NCBI GenBank assembly: GCA_046483285.1
Contig: JAWODN010000057.1
Span: 1-12,620, forward strand
DNA: 12,620 nt
From: CAYRTV01 sp046483285
Lineage (GTDB): Bacteria; Acidobacteriota; Aminicenantia; Aminicenantales; Aminicenantaceae
Direction of reading: 5' to 3'
This document shows, piece by piece, positions 1-6,598 of the stretch; position 1 is the first letter of the stretch; each line of letters begins with the position of its first letter. The notes under the pieces are model-generated. The model searched no databases and had not been told where the DNA came from. It worked only from the letters and a program-made list of their open reading frames with translations. A program made the translations under genes and the position numbers.

Positions 1-326
1 GGTATTCCACACCTTCGCTGTATTGATGCATATCATTCCCATATTCGGGTCCGACCTGCCGAACATATTGCTATCATGACAACAAGTGTGATTTTTGGGA
101 GTCCCCCCAAAAATGAGTGAAGAGTAATTAATTAAATAACCTACATATTGACTTCAGAGGAGAGGTTTTTCTTAAAATCAAATTTCGGGCCTATTATTTT
201 ATTTTAACGAAAATCCATCAGGGGAAGGCATATTATAAACTCTTTTTTTCCAATAATATAAGTCAGCCAAGCTACCAATAAAGATGCCAATAAGATAAGC
301 TGGGCCAATACCTCAGAAAATGAGAC
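1..326. other. Intergenic region, no supported gene
   Basis: I see no supported gene here. Two reading frames run in from the window edge. One on the plus strand is open to a TGA at 118-120. One on the minus strand starts at an ATG at 64-66 and runs off the edge. Neither has a ribosome binding site or a product I recognise, and open frames this short are expected by chance. The stretch holds a perfect 9-bp inverted repeat (91-114) and four CCAATA hexamers at 250, 275, 287 and 305 in the AT-rich part downstream of the peptidase stop codon. A clear intrinsic terminator for the peptidase is not visible. There is only a weak 4-bp CTCA/TGAG stem at 312-324. Confidence 0.5.
91..114. repeat. Perfect 9-bp inverted repeat
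   Basis: The arms ATTTTTGGG (91-99) and CCCAAAAAT (106-114) are exact reverse complements around a 6-nt loop. The T-tract lies 5' and the A-tract 3' of the GC core on both strands. This is the reverse of a normal bidirectional terminator, so no oligo-U run would follow the hairpin. It may be a protein binding site or the edge of an element outside the window. The function is unknown. Confidence 0.45.
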
Positions 327-2339
327 CTATTTGTCTTCTTTTGCTTCAACCGGGATTTCCAGCTCTTCGTTCCAGATGTGTTTGGCGAACCACTGCCAGT
401 TGTGCCACATGGCGGCAAGCTGTTCCTTGGGACGGGTGATGCCATGCCCGAAATCCTTGTACACGATCAGCTTGGCCGGAACATCCATATCCTGCAGTCC
501 CTGGAAAAGCTCATAGGCGTTGGGAATAGGCACCCGGCGGTCAAACTCTCCATGCTGAATAAGGGTGGGGGTCTCAGCTTGAGTGATATAGGTTATAGGT
601 GATGTTTTCTCATAAACCGCCATGTCCTCCCAGGGGGTGGCTTCCAGGTAGTGCCGGGTAAAAGGGTGAATATCCGTATTGACATAATAGGTCACCCAGT
701 TGGAAATGCCGGCACCCACGGATATGGCATCAAACATGGTCGAATGGGTGGCGAGAAAAGCGGAGATATACCCGCCCTGGCTCCAGCCCATAGCGCCGAG
801 ACGGCCGGGTTCCGCCATTCCTTGATCAATCAGATATTGAATACCGGATTCAACATCCCACATGTCCCCCACTCCCAGGTTCCGGACATTAAGAGAACGG
901 AACTCCTCTCCATATCCGGCTGATCCTCTGTAATTCGGCTGAAGGATAAGAGCGCCTTTTTCGAGCCACTGGATAAGGGGATAAACATAGCCTGACACTA
1001 AAACCGGCCTGGATGTGGCGGCGGGGCCGCCGTGAATGCTGACCAGCACAGGGTATTTTTTATCCGGATTGAAATCCGCCGGCTTCCACAAAATCCCTTC
1101 AATAGGAGTTCCGTCTTTGCTCTCCCAGGTGATAACCTCACGGGTCCCAGTCGCCCAATCCGCCACCTGGCTTGTTAAACCGGTGATGAGTTTCGGTTTC
1201 ATCTCACCGGTCTGAGCCATATAGACTTCCGGCAGAGTGGTGCGGTCATATCCTGTGAAGGCAAAGGTGTTTCCATCTTCGGTAAAACTCACTCCCGCCA
1301 GGTTTTCCGGAGTTCCCGGAATGGTTTTGATGTTTTCCGTTTCCGGATCAAGATGGTAAAGTTTTAAAAATACTTTATCGGAGGCAATGAAAAAGATTCC
1401 GTTTCCCGTCCAGTCAAATCCGTAGGGATTTTCATCAAAATCCCCGCTCAGCACTTCGATTTTCCCGCCCTGGGATGGAATCCGGGCCAGTTCGCTGTTA
1501 ATAAAATAAGGCCGGTCGCCCATTTTAGTGCTGAAAGCAATCCATTTCCCGTCCGGCGACCATTGCGGCCCTCCGTCTCCCCCGGGCTGGGTGACAAGCG
1601 GGATGATCTCTCCTGATTCCACATCCAAAATGGAAATATCCGATTTAGACGAAGAGCTGATCAAAGGATCCGGTTGATGATCAAATGCGATTTTCTTCCC
1701 GTCCGGGGACCAATCGAAATTCCCTGTTGTGAACTCCTCCCCCGAAGTCAGGCGTTCGGCTTCCGGTGTCTCGCCTGGCTTGACGTCGATCATCCAGAGA
1801 TGGGTCATGCGGTATTCAGCATCTTCCACTTCGAAACGGCCGTATTGCTCTTTACGTTTTTTCAAGTCTTCACTCTCCGGTTCAGAGGCTGAAAAGGCAA
1901 TGCGCTCTCCGCAGGGAGACCACTCATAGCGGTTCACCCCTTCCTTATGCTCAGTCAGTTTAAAAGCCTCCCCTCCCCGGGGATTGATTAGATAAACTTG
2001 CTGTTTTTCGTCACGGCTGGCCGTGAAAGCAATCCATTTCCCGTCCGGGGACCACGACGGCGAGCCGCTGCTTCCGCCTTGGGTGCGGGTAAGCTGAAAC
2101 GGCTCCTCCCCGTTCCGGCTGAGCCAGATCTCGCTGTCATAGCGGTTGTTCTCCCAGTCAGCCCGGCGCACCGTGAACAAGACATGCTTTCCGTCGGGAG
2201 AAATAACCGGACTTCCCGCTGATTTTAAGCTCAGCACATCCTTGAATGACGGTCCGGGAACCTTATCCGCCCGGGCCGATGCTGAAAAAACCAAACCCAA
2301 TATCAATACAAAACAAAGGAAACCCCGAAGTTTTTTCAT
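327..2339 (-). CDS. Secreted S9 family peptidase (prolyl oligopeptidase / acylaminoacyl-peptidase type)
   Basis: This is a serine peptidase expected to cleave peptides or release N-terminal residues outside the cytoplasm. Residues 1-24 form a Sec signal peptide (KK-R start, hydrophobic core, ARA just before a likely cut at 24/25). Residues 40 to about 365 carry repeated WD40-like/TolB-type propeller motifs of the SPDGKxIAF kind, near 47, 96, 140, 210, 260 and 350. About 405-655 is the alpha/beta-hydrolase catalytic domain. It has an oxyanion-region HGGP (436-439), the nucleophile Ser520 in GWSQGG, an Asp600 in GEFD, and His632 in FGHG. The triad is complete and 670 residues is normal for the family. 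The ATG at 2337-2339 has GGAGG nine bases upstream. The gene is divergent from the beta-barrel gene and probably monocistronic. Exact substrate specificity cannot be read from the sequence. Confidence 0.95.
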   Translation of the reverse strand: MKKLRGFLCFVLILGLVFSASARADKVPGPSFKDVLSLKSAGSPVISPDGKHVLFTVRRADWENNRYDSEIWLSRNGEEPFQLTRTQGGSSGSPSWSPDGKWIAFTASRDEKQQVYLINPRGGEAFKLTEHKEGVNRYEWSPCGERIAFSASEPESEDLKKRKEQYGRFEVEDAEYRMTHLWMIDVKPGETPEAERLTSGEEFTTGNFDWSPDGKKIAFDHQPDPLISSSSKSDISILDVESGEIIPLVTQPGGDGGPQWSPDGKWIAFSTKMGDRPYFINSELARIPSQGGKIEVLSGDFDENPYGFDWTGNGIFFIASDKVFLKLYHLDPETENIKTIPGTPENLAGVSFTEDGNTFAFTGYDRTTLPEVYMAQTGEMKPKLITGLTSQVADWATGTREVITWESKDGTPIEGILWKPADFNPDKKYPVLVSIHGGPAATSRPVLVSGYVYPLIQWLEKGALILQPNYRGSAGYGEEFRSLNVRNLGVGDMWDVESGIQYLIDQGMAEPGRLGAMGWSQGGYISAFLATHSTMFDAISVGAGISNWVTYYVNTDIHPFTRHYLEATPWEDMAVYEKTSPITYITQAETPTLIQHGEFDRRVPIPNAYELFQGLQDMDVPAKLIVYKDFGHGITRPKEQLAAMWHNWQWFAKHIWNEELEIPVEAKEDK

Positions 2340-2402
2340 AATAATCCGCCTCCAAGAAATAATGGACTGATTCAGGTTAACACACCTAAGGAGAGAATCA
2401 CA

Positions 2403-2423
2403 AATCAGAACCTGGATCTGATT
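2403..2423. promoter_or_regulatory. Candidate operator dyad between divergent genes
   Basis: AATCAGA (2403-2409) and TCTGATT (2417-2423) form a perfect 7-bp dyad around a 7-nt centre. A third CTGATTC half-site lies at 2367-2373. The dyad is about 64 bases from the peptidase ATG and about 25 bases before the candidate plus-strand -35. It could be bound by a dimeric regulator acting on one or both divergent genes. That role is inferred from position and symmetry only. Confidence 0.35.
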
Positions 2424-2447
2424 CCCACCCGGTCCGCTTTTTTTATG

Positions 2448-2476
2448 TTGTAAAAAAGTTTTATTTATTAGATAAT
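2448..2476 (+). promoter_or_regulatory. Candidate promoter for beta-barrel/SDR pair
   Basis: A TTGTAA (-35 like, 2448-2453) and a GATAAT (-10 like, 2471-2476) are separated by 17 nt in a very AT-rich stretch. Transcription would start near 2483, giving a leader of about 80 nt before the TTG at 2564. The surrounding AT-rich DNA could also hold the minus-strand promoter of the peptidase gene, but I cannot single one out. Confidence 0.35.
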
Positions 2477-2563
2477 AATTATTGCGAATTGAACAAGCCT
2501 TTATGTTTATCCAAATAATCCAGGCTTAGTCATAGGCCAGGCTGATTTATGAGGAGGATTTAG

Positions 2564-3319
2564 TTGAAGAAGTTGTTTATCAGAACAATTGTCACGGGAA
2601 TCGCGGTTATGATTCTGGTTTGCCCTCTTCGTCCGGCGGATTGGTTTTTTGATTTTGAAACCGGACTGGTATCCAGCGGATACAATGATGTCCGGATTCC
2701 CAACGCAACCGGGACGCTTTTTTCCCTTTCAGAAGACCTGAATATCCCAAACAAAGCATTTTTCCGCATCCGCGCCGGCGTGACCCTGGGAAACCGGCAC
2801 ACCATATCGCTTTTCGCTGCTCCTTTAACATTAAATGCGGAAGGAGTCCTTCCGAAAAACATCTTTTTTTTCGAAGAGTCCTTCCCCGCACAGACTCCGG
2901 TGGAGGGTGTTTTCACTTTCAATTCTTACCGGGCCACATACCGGTATGACTTTATCAGGTCAAAGAAATGGAAAGTGGGAGCCGGTTTTACCGCCAAGAT
3001 CCGGGATGCCGCCATCCGTGTGGAATCGCCGGATAAATCTTCCGCCAAAACCAATGTGGGGTTTGTGCCGCTTTTGAATTTCAGGATTGAATATGCGGCG
3101 TTTCCTGCGGTCCGAATTTTACTGGAAGGGGATGCTCTTGCTTCCCCGGGAGGAGAAGGCAGGGCGGAGGACATCTTTATAGGCCTGCTGATCCGAGGCG
3201 GCCCTCATATCGATTTTAAGGCCGGATACCGGGTGGTGGAAGGCGGGGCGGATGTGGATGAAGTCTATAACTTCGCCTGGGTCAACTTCTATTCGGTGGG
3301 AGCGGTCATCAATTTTTAA
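2564..3319 (+). CDS. Predicted outer-membrane beta-barrel protein, function unknown
   Basis: This 251-residue protein has no family I recognise. Residues 1 to about 25 look like a Sec signal peptide (KK, hydrophobic 8-20, RPA before DWF). The Cys at 20 is not in a proper lipobox. The rest alternates short polar and hydrophobic stretches typical of beta-hairpins, for example around 66-90, 118-150 and 165-190. The final residue is Phe, preceded by alternating hydrophobic positions, which resembles the C-terminal signal recognised by the BAM assembly machinery. The start is a TTG with a strong GAGGAGG at 2551-2557, six bases away. The stop codon TAA touches the ATG of the next gene, so the two are very likely cotranscribed. 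The role could be a small porin or an envelope structural protein. The localisation is inferred, not proven. Confidence 0.7.
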   Translation: MKKLFIRTIVTGIAVMILVCPLRPADWFFDFETGLVSSGYNDVRIPNATGTLFSLSEDLNIPNKAFFRIRAGVTLGNRHTISLFAAPLTLNAEGVLPKNIFFFEESFPAQTPVEGVFTFNSYRATYRYDFIRSKKWKVGAGFTAKIRDAAIRVESPDKSSAKTNVGFVPLLNFRIEYAAFPAVRILLEGDALASPGGEGRAEDIFIGLLIRGGPHIDFKAGYRVVEGGADVDEVYNFAWVNFYSVGAVINF

Positions 3320-4774
3320 ATGCATATTCTTATCGCAGGAGCAACCGGTTATATCGGAAGGCGATTAACCGCCCGGCTGGCCGGGAAAAATGACCTTTTT
3401 TTGCGGTTATTTGTGCGTAACCGGAAGAAACTTCCTGAATATCAACGCGGTCCTGTTGAAATCTATGAAGGCAGCACATTCGATCCCGGCAGTCTTGAGC
3501 GGGCTTTAAAAGGCATCCACACCGCGTATTACCTGATACATTCTCTGGGAGCCGGAAACCGGTTTGAAGAACTGGACCGCGAGAGCGCCCGAAATTTTTT
3601 GGACGCCTGTATAAAATCCGGGGTTAAACGGATCATTTATTTGGGAGGATTGGGGAACAAGGCCACCGCCAGCCGCCACCTGAAAAGCCGTATTGAGACC
3701 GGAGAAATACTCAGCTCCCAGCCTTCTCAAATCCAAACCTTATGGTTCCGCGCCGGGGTGATTATCGGATCCGGAAGCGCCAGTTTTGAAATCATCCGCA
3801 ACCTGGTCGAAAAGCTTCCGGTTATGATCACACCGGCTTGGGTCCGTACTCCAACCCAACCCATCGGGGTTGAAGACGTTCTTGACTATCTGACAGCGGC
3901 CAAGGACCTCCGGACAGCCAAGTCCCATATCATTGATATCGGGGCTGATCTTATGAGCTTCGAGGATATGCTTTCATCAGCCGCATCCGTCATAGGTCTT
4001 AAACGCTGGATTATACCCATCCCCTTTTTCTCCCCGAAATTGTCCTCTTACTGGCTGCTGCTTATAACCCCGGCTAACTTTAAAGTGGCAAAAAGTCTTG
4101 TGGATGGGCTTAAATCGGAAACCATCATGCAGAATAACGCGGCTGAAACATTATTCCCTCAAATTCAACCCCGGACCTATGCGCAATCCATAAAAGAAGC
4201 CATGGCGGAAATCGCCCATCAGCAAGTCATCAGCCGCTGGTGCGACAGCAGCAGCCAGCAGGAATGTGATATCAAAAACCAGCACTCCCTATCTCTCTCC
4301 GTTTACCGGGACACCGCCCGCCGGCTTTACCGCCCCGCCTCCGCTGAAGAGGTTTTCACCGCAGTTTCACGAATCGGCGGAGAAACCGGATGGTTCCGGT
4401 ACAATTGGTTATGGAAGCTTCGAGGATTTATTGATATTTTAGCCGGAGGGCCGGGGCTCAGCCGGGGGCGGCGGGATCATCGCCGCCTAAGAATCGGAGA
4501 CAGTCTGGATTTCTGGAAAGTAACAGACCTGGTCCCCAGCCAAAGACTGCTGCTTTCCAGCCAGATGAAAGTCCCTGGAAAATCCTGGCTGGAATTTCAA
4601 ATCGATCATAAAAATTTAATAATGACCGCTCATTTTCTCCCCCGGGGATTGGGAGGCCGGCTATACTGGTATTTCACAAAACCTTTCCATGCCGTTCTCT
4701 TTCCCGCTCTCGTTCGCGGGATCATCAGAGAAGCCAAGAACGCCGGGCCGGAAAGCCGGAAGTCCAAAACGTAA
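3320..4774 (+). CDS. YbjT-like NAD(P)-binding oxidoreductase with DUF2867 domain
   Basis: The N-terminal 300 residues or so form an atypical/extended SDR Rossmann fold. The dinucleotide-binding motif is GATGYIG at 7-13, with a typical second segment (YLIHSLG, 71-77) and a RIIYLGGLG strand (104-112). The usual YxxxK catalytic pair is not apparent, as in NmrA-like relatives. Residues about 330-470 match my memory of DUF2867, including GWFRYNWLWKLRGFID (357-372), the GLSRGRRD turn (379-386) and the final RLYWYFTKPFH (447-457). At 484 residues it has the same two-domain layout as E. coli YbjT. The biological substrate is not known to me. The ATG directly follows the TAA of the barrel gene. The nearest purine-rich stretch (GTGGGAG, 3296-3302) is 17 nt away, so reinitiation after the upstream gene is likely. 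The gene converges on the hydrolase gene with an 18-bp gap. Confidence 0.9.
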   Translation: MHILIAGATGYIGRRLTARLAGKNDLFLRLFVRNRKKLPEYQRGPVEIYEGSTFDPGSLERALKGIHTAYYLIHSLGAGNRFEELDRESARNFLDACIKSGVKRIIYLGGLGNKATASRHLKSRIETGEILSSQPSQIQTLWFRAGVIIGSGSASFEIIRNLVEKLPVMITPAWVRTPTQPIGVEDVLDYLTAAKDLRTAKSHIIDIGADLMSFEDMLSSAASVIGLKRWIIPIPFFSPKLSSYWLLLITPANFKVAKSLVDGLKSETIMQNNAAETLFPQIQPRTYAQSIKEAMAEIAHQQVISRWCDSSSQQECDIKNQHSLSLSVYRDTARRLYRPASAEEVFTAVSRIGGETGWFRYNWLWKLRGFIDILAGGPGLSRGRRDHRRLRIGDSLDFWKVTDLVPSQRLLLSSQMKVPGKSWLEFQIDHKNLIMTAHFLPRGLGGRLYWYFTKPFHAVLFPALVRGIIREAKNAGPESRKSKT

Positions 4775-4792
4775 CTCAGATCGGTATACTCT

Positions 4793-5497
4793 TTAATCCA
4801 GCCGGTCCAAGTCCATCTCCATGCCGTCATAACCCGTATAGATGGTGATACCGCTTTGCTTTCCCAATTCGGCGAGCTTGCGGCGGGACTGCTTCGCCCC
4901 TTCATAAAACCAGCTGCCGAAATGTACAAACATTATCCGCCGGGTAAACCTGCTGAAAAGCCTAACCAGTTCGGGAATGCCGTTATGACCGTATATCTGT
5001 CCGGTCTCCCTGTCTTTTCTTATCATCCCGCCCTTGCGGAAGAAACTTCCGTCCGTAATGACCAAGTCCAGGTCCTCTATCAGCTGATGGTGCTCCCTGT
5101 TAATCCACACCAAGTCTCCGGTATACAGCAGCCTCCTCATCCCGTCGGTAATAAGATAAGCGGTGGACTTCACTTTTTTGCTGTGGTGAGTGGGAACCGG
5201 AATGATCCGGCAGCCTCTCATTTCCACCTCCCCGGATATGACGGTTATTTTGATATTATTGCGGTATTCCTCCGGGCCATAGATGGGAACTTCGATATCG
5301 GGAGCCCGCTCAACAATGAAAAAAGCGTGGTCCGGATGAAAGTGAGTTATAAAAACGGCCCTGGGCTGGTATTTCAAGTATTCCTCCTCCCCGAGGTCAA
5401 ACAGCAGCGAGTCGTTCACCAACAGGCCGGAATGCCTTGAATGGTAGGAAAGGGATGGTTTCACCTCTCCCCTTGTGCCCAGGACTTTTATTTTCAA
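4793..5497 (-). CDS. Metallo-beta-lactamase-fold metal-dependent hydrolase
   Basis: This 234-residue cytoplasmic protein has no signal peptide. It shows the metal-binding motif THFHPDH at 51-57, a further His pair at 104-105, Asp128 in YTGDLVW, a TDGSFF segment (148-153) and His192 in FVHFGSW. Together these give the full set of ligands expected for a two-metal MBL hydrolase. The opening VLGTRGE and the layout recall RNase Z / phosphodiesterase-like members, but the substrate could be RNA, a cyclic nucleotide or a small molecule. The start is a TTG with a modest AAGG seven bases upstream. An in-frame TAG lies eight codons before it, so no longer start is possible. The gene follows the 87-residue gene after 144 nt that contain a hairpin and a possible leader peptide. 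Confidence 0.88.
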   Translation of the reverse strand: MKIKVLGTRGEVKPSLSYHSRHSGLLVNDSLLFDLGEEEYLKYQPRAVFITHFHPDHAFFIVERAPDIEVPIYGPEEYRNNIKITVISGEVEMRGCRIIPVPTHHSKKVKSTAYLITDGMRRLLYTGDLVWINREHHQLIEDLDLVITDGSFFRKGGMIRKDRETGQIYGHNGIPELVRLFSRFTRRIMFVHFGSWFYEGAKQSRRKLAELGKQSGITIYTGYDGMEMDLDRLD

Positions 5498-5535
5498 TTC
5501 TCCGCCTTTATCCCGGTTCTATTCCCGTTCTTCAT
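5494..5535 (-). CDS. Possible 13-residue leader peptide of the MBL hydrolase gene
   Basis: A 13-codon frame (MKNGNRTGIKAEN) starts at an ATG at 5533-5535, with GGAG six bases upstream. It ends at a TGA that overlaps the TTG start of the hydrolase gene (ATTGA). The overlap and good Shine-Dalgarno spacing suggest translational coupling. The hydrolase's own binding site is weak and lies inside this frame. A frame this short can arise by chance, so confidence is low. Confidence 0.25.
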   Translation of the reverse strand: MKNGNRTGIKAEN

Positions 5536-5559
5536 GCTGTTCTCCAGTCCCGAATATCG

Positions 5560-5588
5560 CCGGCCTGATCAGCGGCGGTCAAGGCCGG
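5560..5588. other. Intercistronic hairpin upstream of MBL hydrolase gene
   Basis: CCGGCCT (5560-5566) and AGGCCGG (5582-5588) are perfect reverse complements. The pairing extends by GA/TC if one A is bulged, leaving a loop of about 10 nt. No T-run follows on either strand, so it is not a typical intrinsic terminator. It could stabilise or process the minus-strand transcript between the 87-residue gene and the hydrolase gene. Confidence 0.4.
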
Positions 5589-5641
5589 AGACGAATATTA
5601 ATTGTGAAAGCGGATCTGTTTTAACCCTGATTCGTAATAAG

Positions 5642-5905
5642 TTAAGAACCTCCTTTAATATTTTCCGGAACCAGGGATTCGACATGCCGGATTAAATTTT
5701 TCAGCCGGTCTATTTCAGGATGAAGTTTTTCAGCGGCGAATAATTCCATTTGGCCGCTCCCCTGGTCCAGGCAGGATTTTTGGGCTTCTTTTAAGGCTTC
5801 CAACGCTTCATTGAGATCGGCTTTGATCATATGCCGGTATTTTTCAAAACGGGTTATGTTTTGTTTTTGGCTTTTCATCCGGGGATCATCTTGTTTCTCC
5901 ATCAT
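5642..5905 (-). CDS. Small helical protein of unknown function
   Basis: I do not recognise this 87-residue protein. It is charged and appears almost wholly alpha-helical. A basic N-terminus (1-27) is followed by a helix at about 28-45 (DLNEALEALKEAQ) and a second at 56-80, with a QGSGQ turn between them. The leucine spacing allows a short helical hairpin or coiled coil. There is no signal peptide or membrane segment. AAGGAGG lies upstream of two adjacent ATGs, four bases from the first and seven from the second. The second (5900-5902) is therefore an equally good or better start and would give 86 residues. A perfect TATAAT (minus strand, 5994-5999) lies upstream without a good -35. The leader contains a copy of the intergenic repeat family. 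Confidence 0.75.
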   Translation of the reverse strand: MMEKQDDPRMKSQKQNITRFEKYRHMIKADLNEALEALKEAQKSCLDQGSGQMELFAAEKLHPEIDRLKNLIRHVESLVPENIKGGS

Positions 5906-5948
5906 TAAACCTCCTTTTCCGAGTCTTTACTTACCCTGACCTATTCAC

Positions 5949-5979
5949 GGGCCGGATCTCAACGCATTTGCCGGGTTGC
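5949..5979 (-). repeat. Intergenic repeat family, copy in the 87-residue gene leader
   Basis: These 31 bases align without gaps to 12573-12603, and I count 24 identities. The shared blocks on the plus strand are GGGCCG, TCTCA, CGCAT, TGC and GTTGC. The reverse complement also matches plus-strand 9308-9333 at 21 of 26 positions. Flanking CCGGG/CCCGG (5971-5975 and 5989-5993) can form a short stem. It lies between two minus-strand genes. Confidence 0.5.
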
Positions 5980-6043
5980 GGCTCCATGCCCGGATTATAA
6001 TTTGTACGGTTTTATGGGGATTGTTCTGTCCGGCCGGAAAAGT

Positions 6044-6394
6044 TCAATAGCCTGCGTCTTCCCAAAATTCATCATAATCCGCATACTCTTTGATCACGCG
6101 GTGGTTGAATTTTACATATACCTTTCCTAAATCAGGGCTGTCAATAGCCAGGACATCCGGATCTTCCATCAATTCGCCTTCTAAAAAATCATCCTCAATG
6201 GAGTGGCCGCTCATTTTCCATAATTCAGCGCTGGAATCCTGCTCTGCACGGATCACATAGTATTGATCCGGTTCGTCCGCGAACTGGAAATATATCTGGT
6301 ATTGGCAGGGGCGGGTGTCCTCGTACCCGGGCTGCATAAGAAAACGGTTATGGGTGTTCATGAGAATCCTTTCGATATCATATTTCTCATTCAT
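6044..6394 (-). CDS. Small acidic protein of unknown function
   Basis: I do not recognise this 116-residue protein. It is strongly acidic: I count about 27 Asp/Glu against about 10 Lys/Arg. There is no signal peptide or membrane segment. The central part has alternating strands (QYQIYFQFA at 31-39, QYYVIRAE at 44-51, VYVKFNHRVI at 92-101), suggesting a small beta-rich domain that ends in an aromatic/acidic tail (YADYDEFWEDAGY). The ATG has GGGAG six bases upstream. Codon use and base composition look like the neighbouring genes. It is followed on the same strand by the 87-residue gene after a 138-nt gap. A 10-bp palindrome TCCGGCCGGA lies just past its stop (6029-6038). Confidence 0.75.
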   Translation of the reverse strand: MNEKYDIERILMNTHNRFLMQPGYEDTRPCQYQIYFQFADEPDQYYVIRAEQDSSAELWKMSGHSIEDDFLEGELMEDPDVLAIDSPDLGKVYVKFNHRVIKEYADYDEFWEDAGY

Positions 6395-6503
6395 AATGCA
6401 CTCCCATAATTATGAATGCCAGATGTGTGCCAAATCCCTTCCGCTTCTCTCTGAACTGTGTTTCTAAGGAAGCCGTTTTGCGGAGCCGCTCTCAAAAACA
6501 GCA

Positions 6504-6532
6504 TTGCGATTTCCTGCCTGAAGTGTTTTAAT
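6504..6532 (+). promoter_or_regulatory. Candidate promoter for the Asp-box propeller gene
   Basis: TTGCGA (6504-6509) and TTTAAT (6527-6532) are separated by 17 nt. They match the sigma-70 type consensus at 4/6 and 5/6 positions and would give a leader of about 60 nt before the TTG at 6599. This is the best match I found in the 204-bp gap between the divergent genes, but it is a pattern match only. Confidence 0.3.
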
Positions 6533-6598
6533 GATGTACCGGCATCGGAACCCCTTGCGGCCGGAGGGTATAACCGGAATGAATAAAAGGAGGATCAC

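Noticed and set aside
1..66. Minus-strand frame with an ATG at 64-66 running off the window edge
   Set aside because: No ribosome binding site, only 22 codons visible and no product recognised. It needs the adjacent sequence to be judged.
1..120. Plus-strand frame open from the window edge to a TGA at 118-120
   Set aside because: 39 open codons are not unusual by chance, no family is recognised, and the perfect inverted repeat at 91-114 lies inside it.
4741..4792. CCGG-AAAG-CCGG stem near the end of the oxidoreductase gene as a terminator for the convergent genes
   Set aside because: Only a 4-bp stem made of self-complementary CCGG, and no T-run follows on either strand.
5994..5999. Perfect minus-strand TATAAT as a full promoter for the 87-residue gene
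   Set aside because: No acceptable -35 at 16-18 nt and no extended -10. The hexamer is also part of a palindromic ATTATAAT, so it is mentioned only as a hint.
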